DNA of 11,853 bases, taken from the NCBI GenBank assembly GCA_022424815.1, contig JAKMGS010000050.1, forward strand, positions 1-11,853. The letters are read 5' to 3'. Below, piece after piece: positions 1 to 6,090 of this stretch. The position numbers were made by a program, and so were the translations under genes. Positions within the stretch are counted from its first letter, which is position 1, and the number at the start of each line of letters is the position of its first letter. Source of the DNA: Schleiferiaceae bacterium (lineage in GTDB: Bacteria > Bacteroidota > Bacteroidia > Flavobacteriales > Schleiferiaceae). Under the pieces are notes generated by a model, which saw nothing but the letters and a program-made list of their open reading frames with translations, searched no databases and was not told where the DNA came from.

Positions 1-1337
1 ATGCCCATCTGGATCGCATCATAAATGACGAACAATCGATCTGATGAAGCATATTCTAGTTTGTGTAGGATCGTGTCCTGATCTGTCAATCCTCTACCAT
101 CTGCACCTAGGCCGTTACGCTTGATCTCCAAACTCTGCGCGGCTTTGTGGAGTGCTTCCTGGAAGCTGCGACCAATTCCCATGACCTCACCTACAGCCTT
201 CATTTGAATGCCTAGACGGGTATCCGCACCTTCAAACTTCTCGAAGTTCCAACGCGGGATTTTCACGATCACGTAATCCAAAGTTGGCTCGAAATACGCG
301 GTAGTGGTCTTGGTGATTTGGTTGTTGAGTTCGTCTAGCGTGTACCCAATAGCCATCTTCGCCGCCACCTTTGCAATAGGATAACCCGTTGCTTTTGAAG
401 CCAAAGCCGAAGAACGGCTTACACGAGGGTTAATCTCAATCGCGACGATATCTTCTTTCTCATCCGGGCTTACTGCAAACTGAACGTTACAACCTCCGGC
501 AAAGGTTCCAATGCTGCGCATCATCTTGATCGCCATATCACGCATTTTTTGGTACGTGGTATCGCTCAAGGTCATCGCCGGCGCGACGGTTATAGAATCA
601 CCCGTGTGGATACCCATAGGATCCATGTTCTCAATAGAACAAATTATGATGATGTTATCGTTCTTGTCGCGAAGCAGCTCAAGCTCGTATTCCTTCCAAC
701 CAAGCAAGGCCTTATCAATCATTACCTCATGAATAGGGCTGATTTCCAATCCACGACTCAAGGCTTCATCAAACTCCTCCGGGGTGTGCACAAAAGTTGC
801 TCCAGCTCCTCCTAGGGTAAAGGATGCGCGAACACACAATGGAAAACCGAACTCCTGAGCAGTTTCCTTACCACGCAAGAATGACTTTGCAATGCGTGAA
901 GGGGCCATCGGAATATCGATTTGCTCCATCAATTTGCGGAACTCATCGCGGTCCTCGGTAATGTTGATGGCATCAATATCTACCCCAATGATGCGCACAT
1001 TGTGCTCTTCCCAAACTCCTTGTTTGTCTGCATCGATACACAAATTCAACGCCGTCTGACCACCCATGGTAGGCAGTACTACATCAATGTCTGAATGTAT
1101 TTTGAGTATTTCCTCAATATTTTCTACTGTCAATGCTTTCAGATAGATGTTATCGGCGATAACCTCATCTGTCATGATGGTGGCTGGATTAGAATTGATG
1201 AGTGTTACGGTGATTCCTTCTTCTCGAAGGCTTCGTGATGCTTGGGATCCAGAATAGTCAAATTCACAGGCTTGACCAATAACAATAGGACCGGATCCAA
1301 TGATGAGGACGTGTTTGATGGAGTTGTCTTTCGGCAT
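1..1337 (-). CDS. carB: Carbamoyl-phosphate synthase large subunit, N-terminal part (truncated by window edge)
   Basis: Large subunit of carbamoyl-phosphate synthase, which makes carbamoyl phosphate from bicarbonate, ATP and glutamine-derived ammonia for pyrimidine and arginine synthesis. The 445 complete codons present start at ATG (1335-1337) with MPKDNSIKHVLIIGSGPIVI. They match the carboxyphosphate half of CarB: the nucleotide-binding start GSGPIVIGQACEFDYSG, then INSNPATIMTD, LPTMGGQTALN, the ATP-grasp loop SFTLGGAGATFV, the catalytic stretch EINPRVSRSSALASKATGYP, and a following GEVMGIGR segment. The second ATP-grasp half and the allosteric domain would lie beyond position 1, so their state is unknown. 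The gene follows rpmH on the same strand but is separated from it by a terminator and has its own promoter-like -7 box 19-26 nt upstream of the ATG. No carA is seen in the window. Identification is near certain. Confidence 0.97.
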   Translation of the reverse strand, partial: MPKDNSIKHVLIIGSGPIVIGQACEFDYSGSQASRSLREEGITVTLINSNPATIMTDEVIADNIYLKALTVENIEEILKIHSDIDVVLPTMGGQTALNLCIDADKQGVWEEHNVRIIGVDIDAINITEDRDEFRKLMEQIDIPMAPSRIAKSFLRGKETAQEFGFPLCVRASFTLGGAGATFVHTPEEFDEALSRGLEISPIHEVMIDKALLGWKEYELELLRDKNDNIIIICSIENMDPMGIHTGDSITVAPAMTLSDTTYQKMRDMAIKMMRSIGTFAGGCNVQFAVSPDEKEDIVAIEINPRVSRSSALASKATGYPIAKVAAKMAIGYTLDELNNQITKTTTAYFEPTLDYVIVKIPRWNFEKFEGADTRLGIQMKAVGEVMGIGRSFQEALHKAAQSLEIKRNGLGADGRGLTDQDTILHKLEYASSDRLFVIYDAIQMG

Positions 1338-1355
1338 GTGCTTTTAAGATTTGTA

Positions 1356-1363
1356 CAAAGTTA
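1356..1363 (-). promoter_or_regulatory. Putative carB -7 promoter element (TAACTTTG)
   Basis: Read on the minus strand, TAACTTTG fits the Bacteroidota -7 consensus TAnnTTTG exactly and ends 18 nt before the carB ATG, implying a 5' UTR of about 12 nt. A TTTG at 1378-1381, partly made from the T-run of the rpmH terminator, is the only -33 candidate. Its 14-nt spacer is shorter than the usual 17-23, so the -33 part is doubtful. Confidence 0.5.
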
Positions 1364-1378
1364 GGTGCGGATTAGGCC

Positions 1379-1407
1379 AAAAAAAAGGTGTTGCTTTCGG
1401 CAACACC
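1379..1407 (-). terminator. Rho-independent terminator of rpmH
   Basis: An 8-bp perfect stem (GGTGTTGC at 1387-1394 with GCAACACC at 1400-1407), a 5-nt loop and, read on the minus strand, eight consecutive T residues (complement of 1379-1386). It lies 26 nt past the rpmH stop and upstream of carB, so it should separate the two transcripts. It has no T-run in the plus direction. Confidence 0.9.
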
Positions 1408-1433
1408 TATATCTTATCAAAAGGTTTTAAACA

Positions 1434-1592
1434 TTACCCTTTGTAGTTTCCTTTATCACTAACGGTCAAGCTCTTGCGACCTTTCGCGCGACGAGAAGCC
1501 AACACCTTACGGCCATCTCCCGACTCCATTCTTGAGCGGAATCCGTGCTTATTCTTGCGTTTTCTATTGCTGGGCTGGAATGTGCGTTTCAT
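1434..1592 (-). CDS. rpmH: 50S ribosomal protein L34
   Basis: A 52-residue, very basic protein of the large ribosomal subunit. It starts MKRTFQPSNRKRKNKHGFRS and continues with the conserved GRKVLASRRAKGRKSLTV, so the whole L34 signature is present at full family length. The start is the ATG at 1590-1592 and the stop is TAA at 1434-1436. It has a strong upstream promoter match (1627-1657) and a strong terminator (1379-1407), so it is probably transcribed alone. In many bacteria rpmH sits beside rnpA near dnaA. Neither is seen here, and the next gene downstream is carB. Confidence 0.97.
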   Translation of the reverse strand: MKRTFQPSNRKRKNKHGFRSRMESGDGRKVLASRRAKGRKSLTVSDKGNYKG

Positions 1593-1626
1593 AACAATAT
1601 AATTTACCCGTTCGTCTTCGGGGGTG

Positions 1627-1657
1627 CAAATATAGAATAGAGTTTCTATTTCACAAT
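1627..1657 (-). promoter_or_regulatory. rpmH promoter (ATTG - 19 nt - TATATTTG)
   Basis: On the minus strand ATTG (1654-1657) and TATATTTG (1627-1634) are separated by 19 nt. This agrees with the Bacteroidota primary sigma factor pattern of a -33 TTG/TTTG and a -7 TAnnTTTG. The -7 box is followed by a C-rich start region. The inferred transcript start near 1620 gives a leader of about 28 nt before the rpmH ATG. This is the best promoter match in the window. Confidence 0.8.
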
Positions 1658-1723
1658 CCCTGAGAAACCAAATTTTTAAAAAAGTTTATTGTCTGGGGTC
1701 CAGAGACTACCTCTTCAGAGAGT

Positions 1724-1731
1724 TAATTTCG
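1724..1731 (+). promoter_or_regulatory. Possible -7 element of the methyltransferase (TAATTTCG)
   Basis: TAATTTCG differs from TAnnTTTG by one base and sits 20 nt before the preferred ATG at 1752, the usual distance for a short leader. No TTG is found 17-23 nt upstream, so the call rests on the -7 box and position only. Confidence 0.3.
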
Positions 1732-1751
1732 CAAAGTTACAACTAGAACCT

Positions 1752-2348
1752 ATGAACCCACAAGATTTTTGGAACAGTCGTTATCGCGAGGAATCCTACG
1801 CATACGGCACAAAACCAAATGAATTCATTGCACAAAGCATTCAAGGGTTAGCCCCTGGAAAGATTTACTTTCCGGCAGAGGGCGAAGGCCGTAATGCTGT
1901 GTATGCTGCTACCAAAGGCTGGAAAGTTTGGGCCACAGATCAAAGTGAGGAAGGTAAAAAAAAGGCACTACAGCTCGCAGAAAATCACAACGTAGCGATC
2001 CATTACCATGTGGACAACGCTATGAATTACAAGTGTCCTGAAGCCTTAGATGCAGTCGGCTTCTGCTATTTCCACACGCCTGAGAGCATTCTAGCACCAA
2101 TGTATTTACACATTTTTGGTCAATTAAAATCTGGGGGCTCCGTTATACTCGAAGGATTCTCTGAGAAGAATTTGGGCCTTGGAAGTGGTGGACCACAAGA
2201 CCTTAGCATGCTATTCACAGAAGAGAAGATCAAAGCCCTTCTGTCGAATTTTCAAAATATCAGGGTATGGGAAGAAAGCGTTAAGCTCAACGAGGGCATG
2301 TACCACCAAGGTATGGCATGGGTCATTCGAGCCATTGCAGAAAAATAA
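1752..2348 (+). CDS. Class I SAM-dependent methyltransferase, small single-domain
   Basis: A 198-residue protein with the Rossmann-type methyltransferase fold. Visible motifs are FWNSRY near the start (residues 6-11), a modified motif I PAEGEGRNAVY (41-51) in place of the common LGCGEGRN, the acidic ribose-binding position in WATDQS (D63), and a later strand GGSVILEGF (128-136). The PAEGEGRN form is one I associate with small methyltransferases annotated as TehB-like or thiopurine-methyltransferase-like. The substrate cannot be read from the sequence. The frame is open back to a TTG at 1689, but the ATG at 1752 places the family's FWN..Y motif right at the N-terminus and lies just after a -7-like box, so I prefer it. 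The next gene, the helicase, starts 151 nt downstream. Confidence 0.88.
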   Translation: MNPQDFWNSRYREESYAYGTKPNEFIAQSIQGLAPGKIYFPAEGEGRNAVYAATKGWKVWATDQSEEGKKKALQLAENHNVAIHYHVDNAMNYKCPEALDAVGFCYFHTPESILAPMYLHIFGQLKSGGSVILEGFSEKNLGLGSGGPQDLSMLFTEEKIKALLSNFQNIRVWEESVKLNEGMYHQGMAWVIRAIAEK

Positions 2349-2369
2349 TTCTATCCCATTAATTCTCAC

Positions 2370-2377
2370 TACCTTCG
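2370..2377 (+). promoter_or_regulatory. Possible -7 element of the helicase gene (TACCTTCG)
   Basis: TACCTTCG is one base off TAnnTTTG. If used, transcription would begin near 2384 and give a leader of about 115 nt before the helicase ATG. No -33 box at good spacing is seen, and read-through from the methyltransferase gene is an alternative. Confidence 0.25.
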
Positions 2378-2426
2378 CCGCTGAAAACAGGGGGCGTCTA
2401 TCTTTCCAATGGCAGGGAACTTTAAA

Positions 2427-2471
2427 CTGGGAAGCGCTGACGTCCAATTGGCGCACCCAGCGGAACTGGGT
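2427..2471 (+). promoter_or_regulatory. Structured 5' leader of the helicase with two competing hairpins
   Basis: CCCAG at 2456-2460 can pair with CTGGG upstream (2427-2431), extended by GCGC/GCGC (2434-2437 with 2451-2454) and three weaker pairs. It can instead pair downstream as ACCCAG/CTGGGT (2455-2460 with 2466-2471, loop CGGAA). The two structures exclude each other. No T-run follows either, so neither looks like a terminator. The pairing is read directly; a regulatory role is inference. Confidence 0.4.
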
Positions 2472-2499
2472 AACTTAACCAGGGCTAAGTCCCGACATT

Positions 2500-4395
2500 A
2501 TGGAAACGTTTAAAGACAGCGGTCTTCACCCTCAAATTGTACAGGGTGTAGAAGCACTCGGGTTTGTTGAACCTACCCCAATCCAAAAGATGAGCATTGA
2601 ACATTTGCTCGAGAATTCCACGGATTTAATTGCATTTGCACAAACCGGAACTGGTAAGACAGCAGCATTCTCATTGCCTATTCTTCACCAACTTGAAGAA
2701 GATGTACAGCATGTTCAGGCCATTATTTTGGCACCCACACGTGAATTGTGTTTGCAAATTGCAACGGATATCGAGGCGTATTCGAAGTTCATGCCGGTCA
2801 AAGTCACTGCCGTCTATGGTGGTGCTCCCATTACTAAGCAGATTAAAGAACTGCAACAACGTCCACAAATCGTTGTGGGTACCCCGGGACGTACCCTCGA
2901 TTTGATCGAGCGCAAGAAACTTCGCATTGAAGATGTTCAATTCTTGGTATTAGATGAGGCTGATGAGATGTTGAGCATGGGCTTTCAAGATGAATTGGAC
3001 GCTATTCTTGCCAATACTCCTGAATACAAGCAAACACTTTGTTATAGTGCCACCATGCCCGATGGCATGAAAAAACTCACTAAGAAGTACTTACATGAGC
3101 CCAAGGAAATCTCTGCGGGCAAGCGCAATATTTCAGCGAGCAACGTGAGCCATGAACTGTATGTAGTAAGTGCCAAGCACACCTACGAAGCAATGCGTCG
3201 CATCATGGACTTCAATCCAAACATGTACGGTATTGTCTTCTGTAGAACGCGTCGCGAAACGCAGAGCATTGCTGAACAGCTAATCACTGACGGGTATCGC
3301 GCAGAGGCGTTGCACGGTGATTTGAGCCAAGCGCAACGCGACGAAGTGATGAATCGCTTTCGCAACCGTAAGTTGAATGTGATGGTAGCTACGGATGTCG
3401 CTGCACGAGGTATCGATGTTAACGAATTGACCCATGTGATCAACGTAAACATCCCTGATGATCCAGAAGTCTATGTGCACCGTTCAGGTCGTACCGGACG
3501 TGCTGGATCTTCCGGTATTTCGATTGTCATTACTCACGGCAGAAATATGCGTAAGGTGAACAACCTGGAGCGGATTATCGGCAAGGAATTCGAGCAAAAG
3601 AAGGTTCCAAGTGGTGAAGCGATTTGCGAAATCAAGATTGGTCAAGCCATTGATGAGTTGGTAGAATTTGAATTCACCAATGAATTGGATCCAATGTTGT
3701 TGGACAGCGCCATGGATAAATTGGCCCACCTCAACAAAGCAGAACTCATTGAACGATTCCTAGGTCATGAAACTTCTTTGATTTTAAGTCGTTACCGCGG
3801 TGCACGTGATATTAACGAGCAACCAAAAAAATTCAAGGAACACGGTCCACGCAAATCTGGTGGTGGCAATGAGGAAGGCTTTAAAACCATTGTAGTAGAT
3901 TTAGGATACCGTCAAAACGTAAACCCAAGTCGCTTGATCGGATTAATCAACGATACCATGGAAGGCAAGAAAATCCGCATCGGAAAAATCGATATGGATA
4001 AAACCTTCACTCGTATTGATGTAGAAGATCGTTATGCCGTAGAAGTTGCCGTGAGATTGAGTGGCGCGAAAACAGGCTCCTATGTAGTCAATGCCTACTT
4101 TGAAGAAGGCTCTGGTTCTAGCGGTGGTGCTTCTGGTGGCCAACGTCGTCAAAAGCGCGAGCGCATCTCTAGCGGAAAGAAATTCCGCAGCAACGACGAT
4201 CGCCCGAGAAAGCGACGCGACGACAGAAGTGGTGATTTCAGAGGCAGCGACGACAGCCGTCCACGCCACCGTAGTGACCGCCCTTCTTTTGATTCAGACC
4301 GTTCGCGCTCACGAGGCGGGTACGGTGGTCCAAGAGGTGAAAACAGAGGTCATGCAAAAGGCAAACCGGGCGGAAAACGCAACAAGAAGTACTAA
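2500..4395 (+). CDS. DEAD-box ATP-dependent RNA helicase with DbpA-type RNA-binding domain
   Basis: A 631-residue RNA helicase that remodels RNA duplexes using ATP, probably in ribosome assembly or mRNA turnover. The core carries every expected motif: Q motif FVEPTPIQK (22-30), motif I AQTGTGKT (47-54), PTREL (79-83), TPGR (128-131), DEAD (152-155), SAT (183-185), IVFCRTRRE (245-253), VATDVAARGID (296-306) and HRSGRTGRAG (327-336). After a helical linker, residues 461-536 resemble the DbpA/CsdA RNA-binding domain. The last 95 or so residues are low complexity, rich in Gly, Ser, Arg, Lys and Asp with GG and RG steps, as in DeaD/CsdA-like proteins. Family members of this shape are often cold-induced. 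The ATG at 2500 places the Q motif correctly. A 151-nt spacer with possible RNA structure precedes it. DeaD/CsdA-like is the best label, but I do not assign a symbol. Confidence 0.95.
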   Translation: METFKDSGLHPQIVQGVEALGFVEPTPIQKMSIEHLLENSTDLIAFAQTGTGKTAAFSLPILHQLEEDVQHVQAIILAPTRELCLQIATDIEAYSKFMPVKVTAVYGGAPITKQIKELQQRPQIVVGTPGRTLDLIERKKLRIEDVQFLVLDEADEMLSMGFQDELDAILANTPEYKQTLCYSATMPDGMKKLTKKYLHEPKEISAGKRNISASNVSHELYVVSAKHTYEAMRRIMDFNPNMYGIVFCRTRRETQSIAEQLITDGYRAEALHGDLSQAQRDEVMNRFRNRKLNVMVATDVAARGIDVNELTHVINVNIPDDPEVYVHRSGRTGRAGSSGISIVITHGRNMRKVNNLERIIGKEFEQKKVPSGEAICEIKIGQAIDELVEFEFTNELDPMLLDSAMDKLAHLNKAELIERFLGHETSLILSRYRGARDINEQPKKFKEHGPRKSGGGNEEGFKTIVVDLGYRQNVNPSRLIGLINDTMEGKKIRIGKIDMDKTFTRIDVEDRYAVEVAVRLSGAKTGSYVVNAYFEEGSGSSGGASGGQRRQKRERISSGKKFRSNDDRPRKRRDDRSGDFRGSDDSRPRHRSDRPSFDSDRSRSRGGYGGPRGENRGHAKGKPGGKRNKKY

Positions 4396-4416
4396 ACTTT
4401 CCTGTATTTTAGGCAT

Positions 4417-5217
4417 ATGAAAACAGCTTGGATTACAGGAAGTAGCAGTGGAATAGGTAAGGCGATGGCGATGGAATTTAATCGCCATGGTTACTTTACC
4501 ATTTTGAGTGCTAGACGTGCTGAAGTCCTTGCTGAAGTTCAGCATCAGCTGCCCTATCCAGAAAACAGCGCTATGTTGGTGTTGGACTTGGCCCAATACG
4601 AGGAGGCTGAACAATGGACCACCCAGGCGCTGATCCATACTGGCAAGGTTGATATTTTAGTTAATAACGGCGGTATGGGACACTTGGGTCATGTCGTAGA
4701 GATGTCGCTCAATGTTGAGGAAAAGGTGATGCATACCAATTTTTGGGGTACAGTAGCCTTGACCAAGGCTATGGTGCCTGTGATGATGGAGCAGGGCTCG
4801 GGACAGATTTGGTCCGTGGCCAGTATACTCGCTTACTTCGGCAGTCCCAAGCTTGCGGCCTACGCCGCGAGTAAATTCGCGGTCGTTGGTTATATGGAAA
4901 GCCTACAGTATGAGCTACGCAAAACTCCAGTTCATGCCGGTATCTTGAGTCCTGGCTTCATCAACACAAATGTGACGCTGAGCAGTTTAGGACCTGATGG
5001 CAAGCCTATTGGTAAAAACAGTGTAGCACAGGAGAAAGGAATGCTTCCAAAGGAATTGGCCCGAAAATTCTACCGTATCACTCAAAAGAACCAACCACCC
5101 CTGCACGTTGTTATAGGTGGATATGAAAAATGGGCCGTGCCTTTTAAAAGATACTTGCCAAAAATATTTTTCAAAGTCTACGGAAAACTGACAGATAAGA
5201 CTAGAGGAAAAAAGTAG
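4417..5217 (+). CDS. Short-chain dehydrogenase/reductase (SDR family), classical type
   Basis: A 266-residue NAD(P)-dependent oxidoreductase. The cofactor motif TGSSSGIG is at residues 7-14 and the structural motif is NNGG (83-86, commonly NNAG). The catalytic set is N108 (in TNFWG), S136, Y149 and K153 (YAASK), followed by SPGFINT for the cofactor region. An Arg pair in SARRAE after the second strand suggests NADP(H) preference. The basic C-terminal stretch after residue 240 (FKRYLPKIFFKVYGKL) recalls DHRS7-like SDRs and could touch the membrane; this is inference. The substrate is unknown. The ATG lies 21 nt after the helicase stop, so co-transcription with it is likely. A TATTTTAG box just before the start is a weak promoter candidate. 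Confidence 0.92.
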   Translation: MKTAWITGSSSGIGKAMAMEFNRHGYFTILSARRAEVLAEVQHQLPYPENSAMLVLDLAQYEEAEQWTTQALIHTGKVDILVNNGGMGHLGHVVEMSLNVEEKVMHTNFWGTVALTKAMVPVMMEQGSGQIWSVASILAYFGSPKLAAYAASKFAVVGYMESLQYELRKTPVHAGILSPGFINTNVTLSSLGPDGKPIGKNSVAQEKGMLPKELARKFYRITQKNQPPLHVVIGGYEKWAVPFKRYLPKIFFKVYGKLTDKTRGKK

Positions 5218-5224
5218 CAACAAC

Positions 5225-5232
5225 TATATTTG
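5225..5232 (+). promoter_or_regulatory. -7 promoter element of the 2OG oxygenase gene (TATATTTG)
   Basis: An exact TAnnTTTG match ending 18 nt before the ATG at 5251, with a predicted start site near 5239. No TTG is visible 17-23 nt upstream. The box overlaps a possible TTG start codon (5230-5232), which argues that this TTG is not the translation start. Confidence 0.5.
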
Positions 5233-5250
5233 GACAACAAGATTAATACC

Positions 5251-6063
5251 ATGGTCGAAGGAATCATAAACCCCAAATACCTAGATCCTGCTTTTACAGC
5301 AGAACTAAAGACTGCTTACGATACTGCTTCACCATGCAAGCATATTGTTCTAGAAGACTTTTTCCAAGAGGACATTGCCTTGGATTTATTCAACAACTTC
5401 CCTTCTATTGACCAATTGAATGTGAAGCGCAAGAGCTTGAATGAGGACAAAAGTGAAGATTACCACTTTGAGCGCTGGCACCCCTCATTCTCAAAAGTTC
5501 GTTCTGCTGTAGGTTCGAAGGAATGGAGCGAGCAATTGGGCCGTATTACAGGCATTGATGGATTGCACACCACCACAGATGCTTTAGGCTCCGGGGTTCA
5601 TCAGGGCCGTAATGGTTCGTACGTAGACGTACATATCGATGTCAATATGAACCCTAAATTGGGTTTGTGGCGCCGATTAAACCTTTTGGTCTATCTCAAT
5701 AAAAATTGGCAACCGGAATACGGTGGTGATTTGGAGTTGTGGAATAAAGAGATGACGGAATTGGTCACAAAAGTTCCACCAACATTCAATACGGCAGTCA
5801 TCTTCTACACGGACGACAATAGTCCTCACGGATATGGTAAAATTGATATTCCAGAAGGAGAATCACGCAAGAGTTTCTACACCTATTTCTACACAAAACC
5901 GGAGGACGGCGTAACCTATAGAGATTCTAAGTTCGTCTCACGTCCTGATGACGGTACAGTTCGTAAAATGGCTACCGGAATCAAGGAAACGTTGAAGATA
6001 AACGGTAAGAAGCTACTTAAGACGTTGGGGATGAAAGACCTCGACTTCCAAGACAAGAACTAA
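5251..6063 (+). CDS. 2-oxoglutarate/Fe(II)-dependent oxygenase (prolyl-4-hydroxylase-like domain)
   Basis: A 270-residue protein with the facial triad of the 2OG-Fe(II) dioxygenase superfamily: HxD at H128/D130 (in YVDVHIDVN), the distal H193 (in SPHGYG), and R206 (in ESRKSF), which would bind the 2-oxoglutarate carboxylate. The YGGDLELWN turn (157-165) and the HQG segment (117-119) also fit prolyl-4-hydroxylase-like members. The enzyme should couple decarboxylation of 2-oxoglutarate to hydroxylation of a substrate that cannot be inferred here. No signal peptide is seen, so it is probably cytoplasmic. The ATG at 5251 is chosen over a TTG at 5230 because the TTG sits inside a -7 promoter box and the seven extra residues carry no recognisable motif. 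The gene starts 33 nt after the SDR stop and ends at a strong terminator. It may share substrates with the SDR, but this is only a neighbourhood argument. Confidence 0.9.
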   Translation: MVEGIINPKYLDPAFTAELKTAYDTASPCKHIVLEDFFQEDIALDLFNNFPSIDQLNVKRKSLNEDKSEDYHFERWHPSFSKVRSAVGSKEWSEQLGRITGIDGLHTTTDALGSGVHQGRNGSYVDVHIDVNMNPKLGLWRRLNLLVYLNKNWQPEYGGDLELWNKEMTELVTKVPPTFNTAVIFYTDDNSPHGYGKIDIPEGESRKSFYTYFYTKPEDGVTYRDSKFVSRPDDGTVRKMATGIKETLKINGKKLLKTLGMKDLDFQDKN

Positions 6064-6065
6064 TG

Positions 6066-6090
6066 AAACCGCCTTCGGGCGATTTTTTTT
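6066..6090 (+). terminator. Rho-independent terminator after the 2OG oxygenase (UUCG loop)
   Basis: The stem CGCC/GGCG (6070-6073 with 6078-6081) is closed by a TTCG tetraloop, flanked by AAA and followed by eight T residues (6083-6090). It starts 3 nt after the stop codon. The T-run overlaps the trkH stop codon on the opposite strand (6089-6091). In the minus direction the hairpin is followed by only a weak T stretch, so any termination of trkH here would be inefficient. Confidence 0.88.

Noticed and set aside
511..815. Two overlapping plus-strand open frames of 73 and 88 codons
   Set aside because: They lie antisense within carB, whose motifs are continuous through this region. The translations are serine-rich and low complexity with no recognisable domain.
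1689..1751. A TTG start giving a methyltransferase 21 residues longer
   Set aside because: The added residues match no family feature, and the -7-like box at 1724-1731 would lie inside the coding region. The ATG at 1752 fits the family start.
2211..2478. Overlapping frames on both strands across the end of the methyltransferase and the helicase leader
   Set aside because: They mostly overlap the real methyltransferase or non-coding leader, have no motifs, and end without any neighbour logic.
4091..4420. A 109-codon plus-strand frame over the helicase tail, and a 108-codon minus-strand frame at 3943-4269
   Set aside because: Both are by-products of the skewed Arg/Gly/Ser codon use in the helicase tail. 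Composition is Ala/Thr/Val-rich with no domain.
4417..6063. The SDR and 2OG oxygenase as a dedicated biosynthetic or modification cluster
   Set aside because: Only two adjacent redox enzymes are present, each with possible separate transcription, and there is no carrier, transporter, synthetase or tailoring partner to support a pathway.
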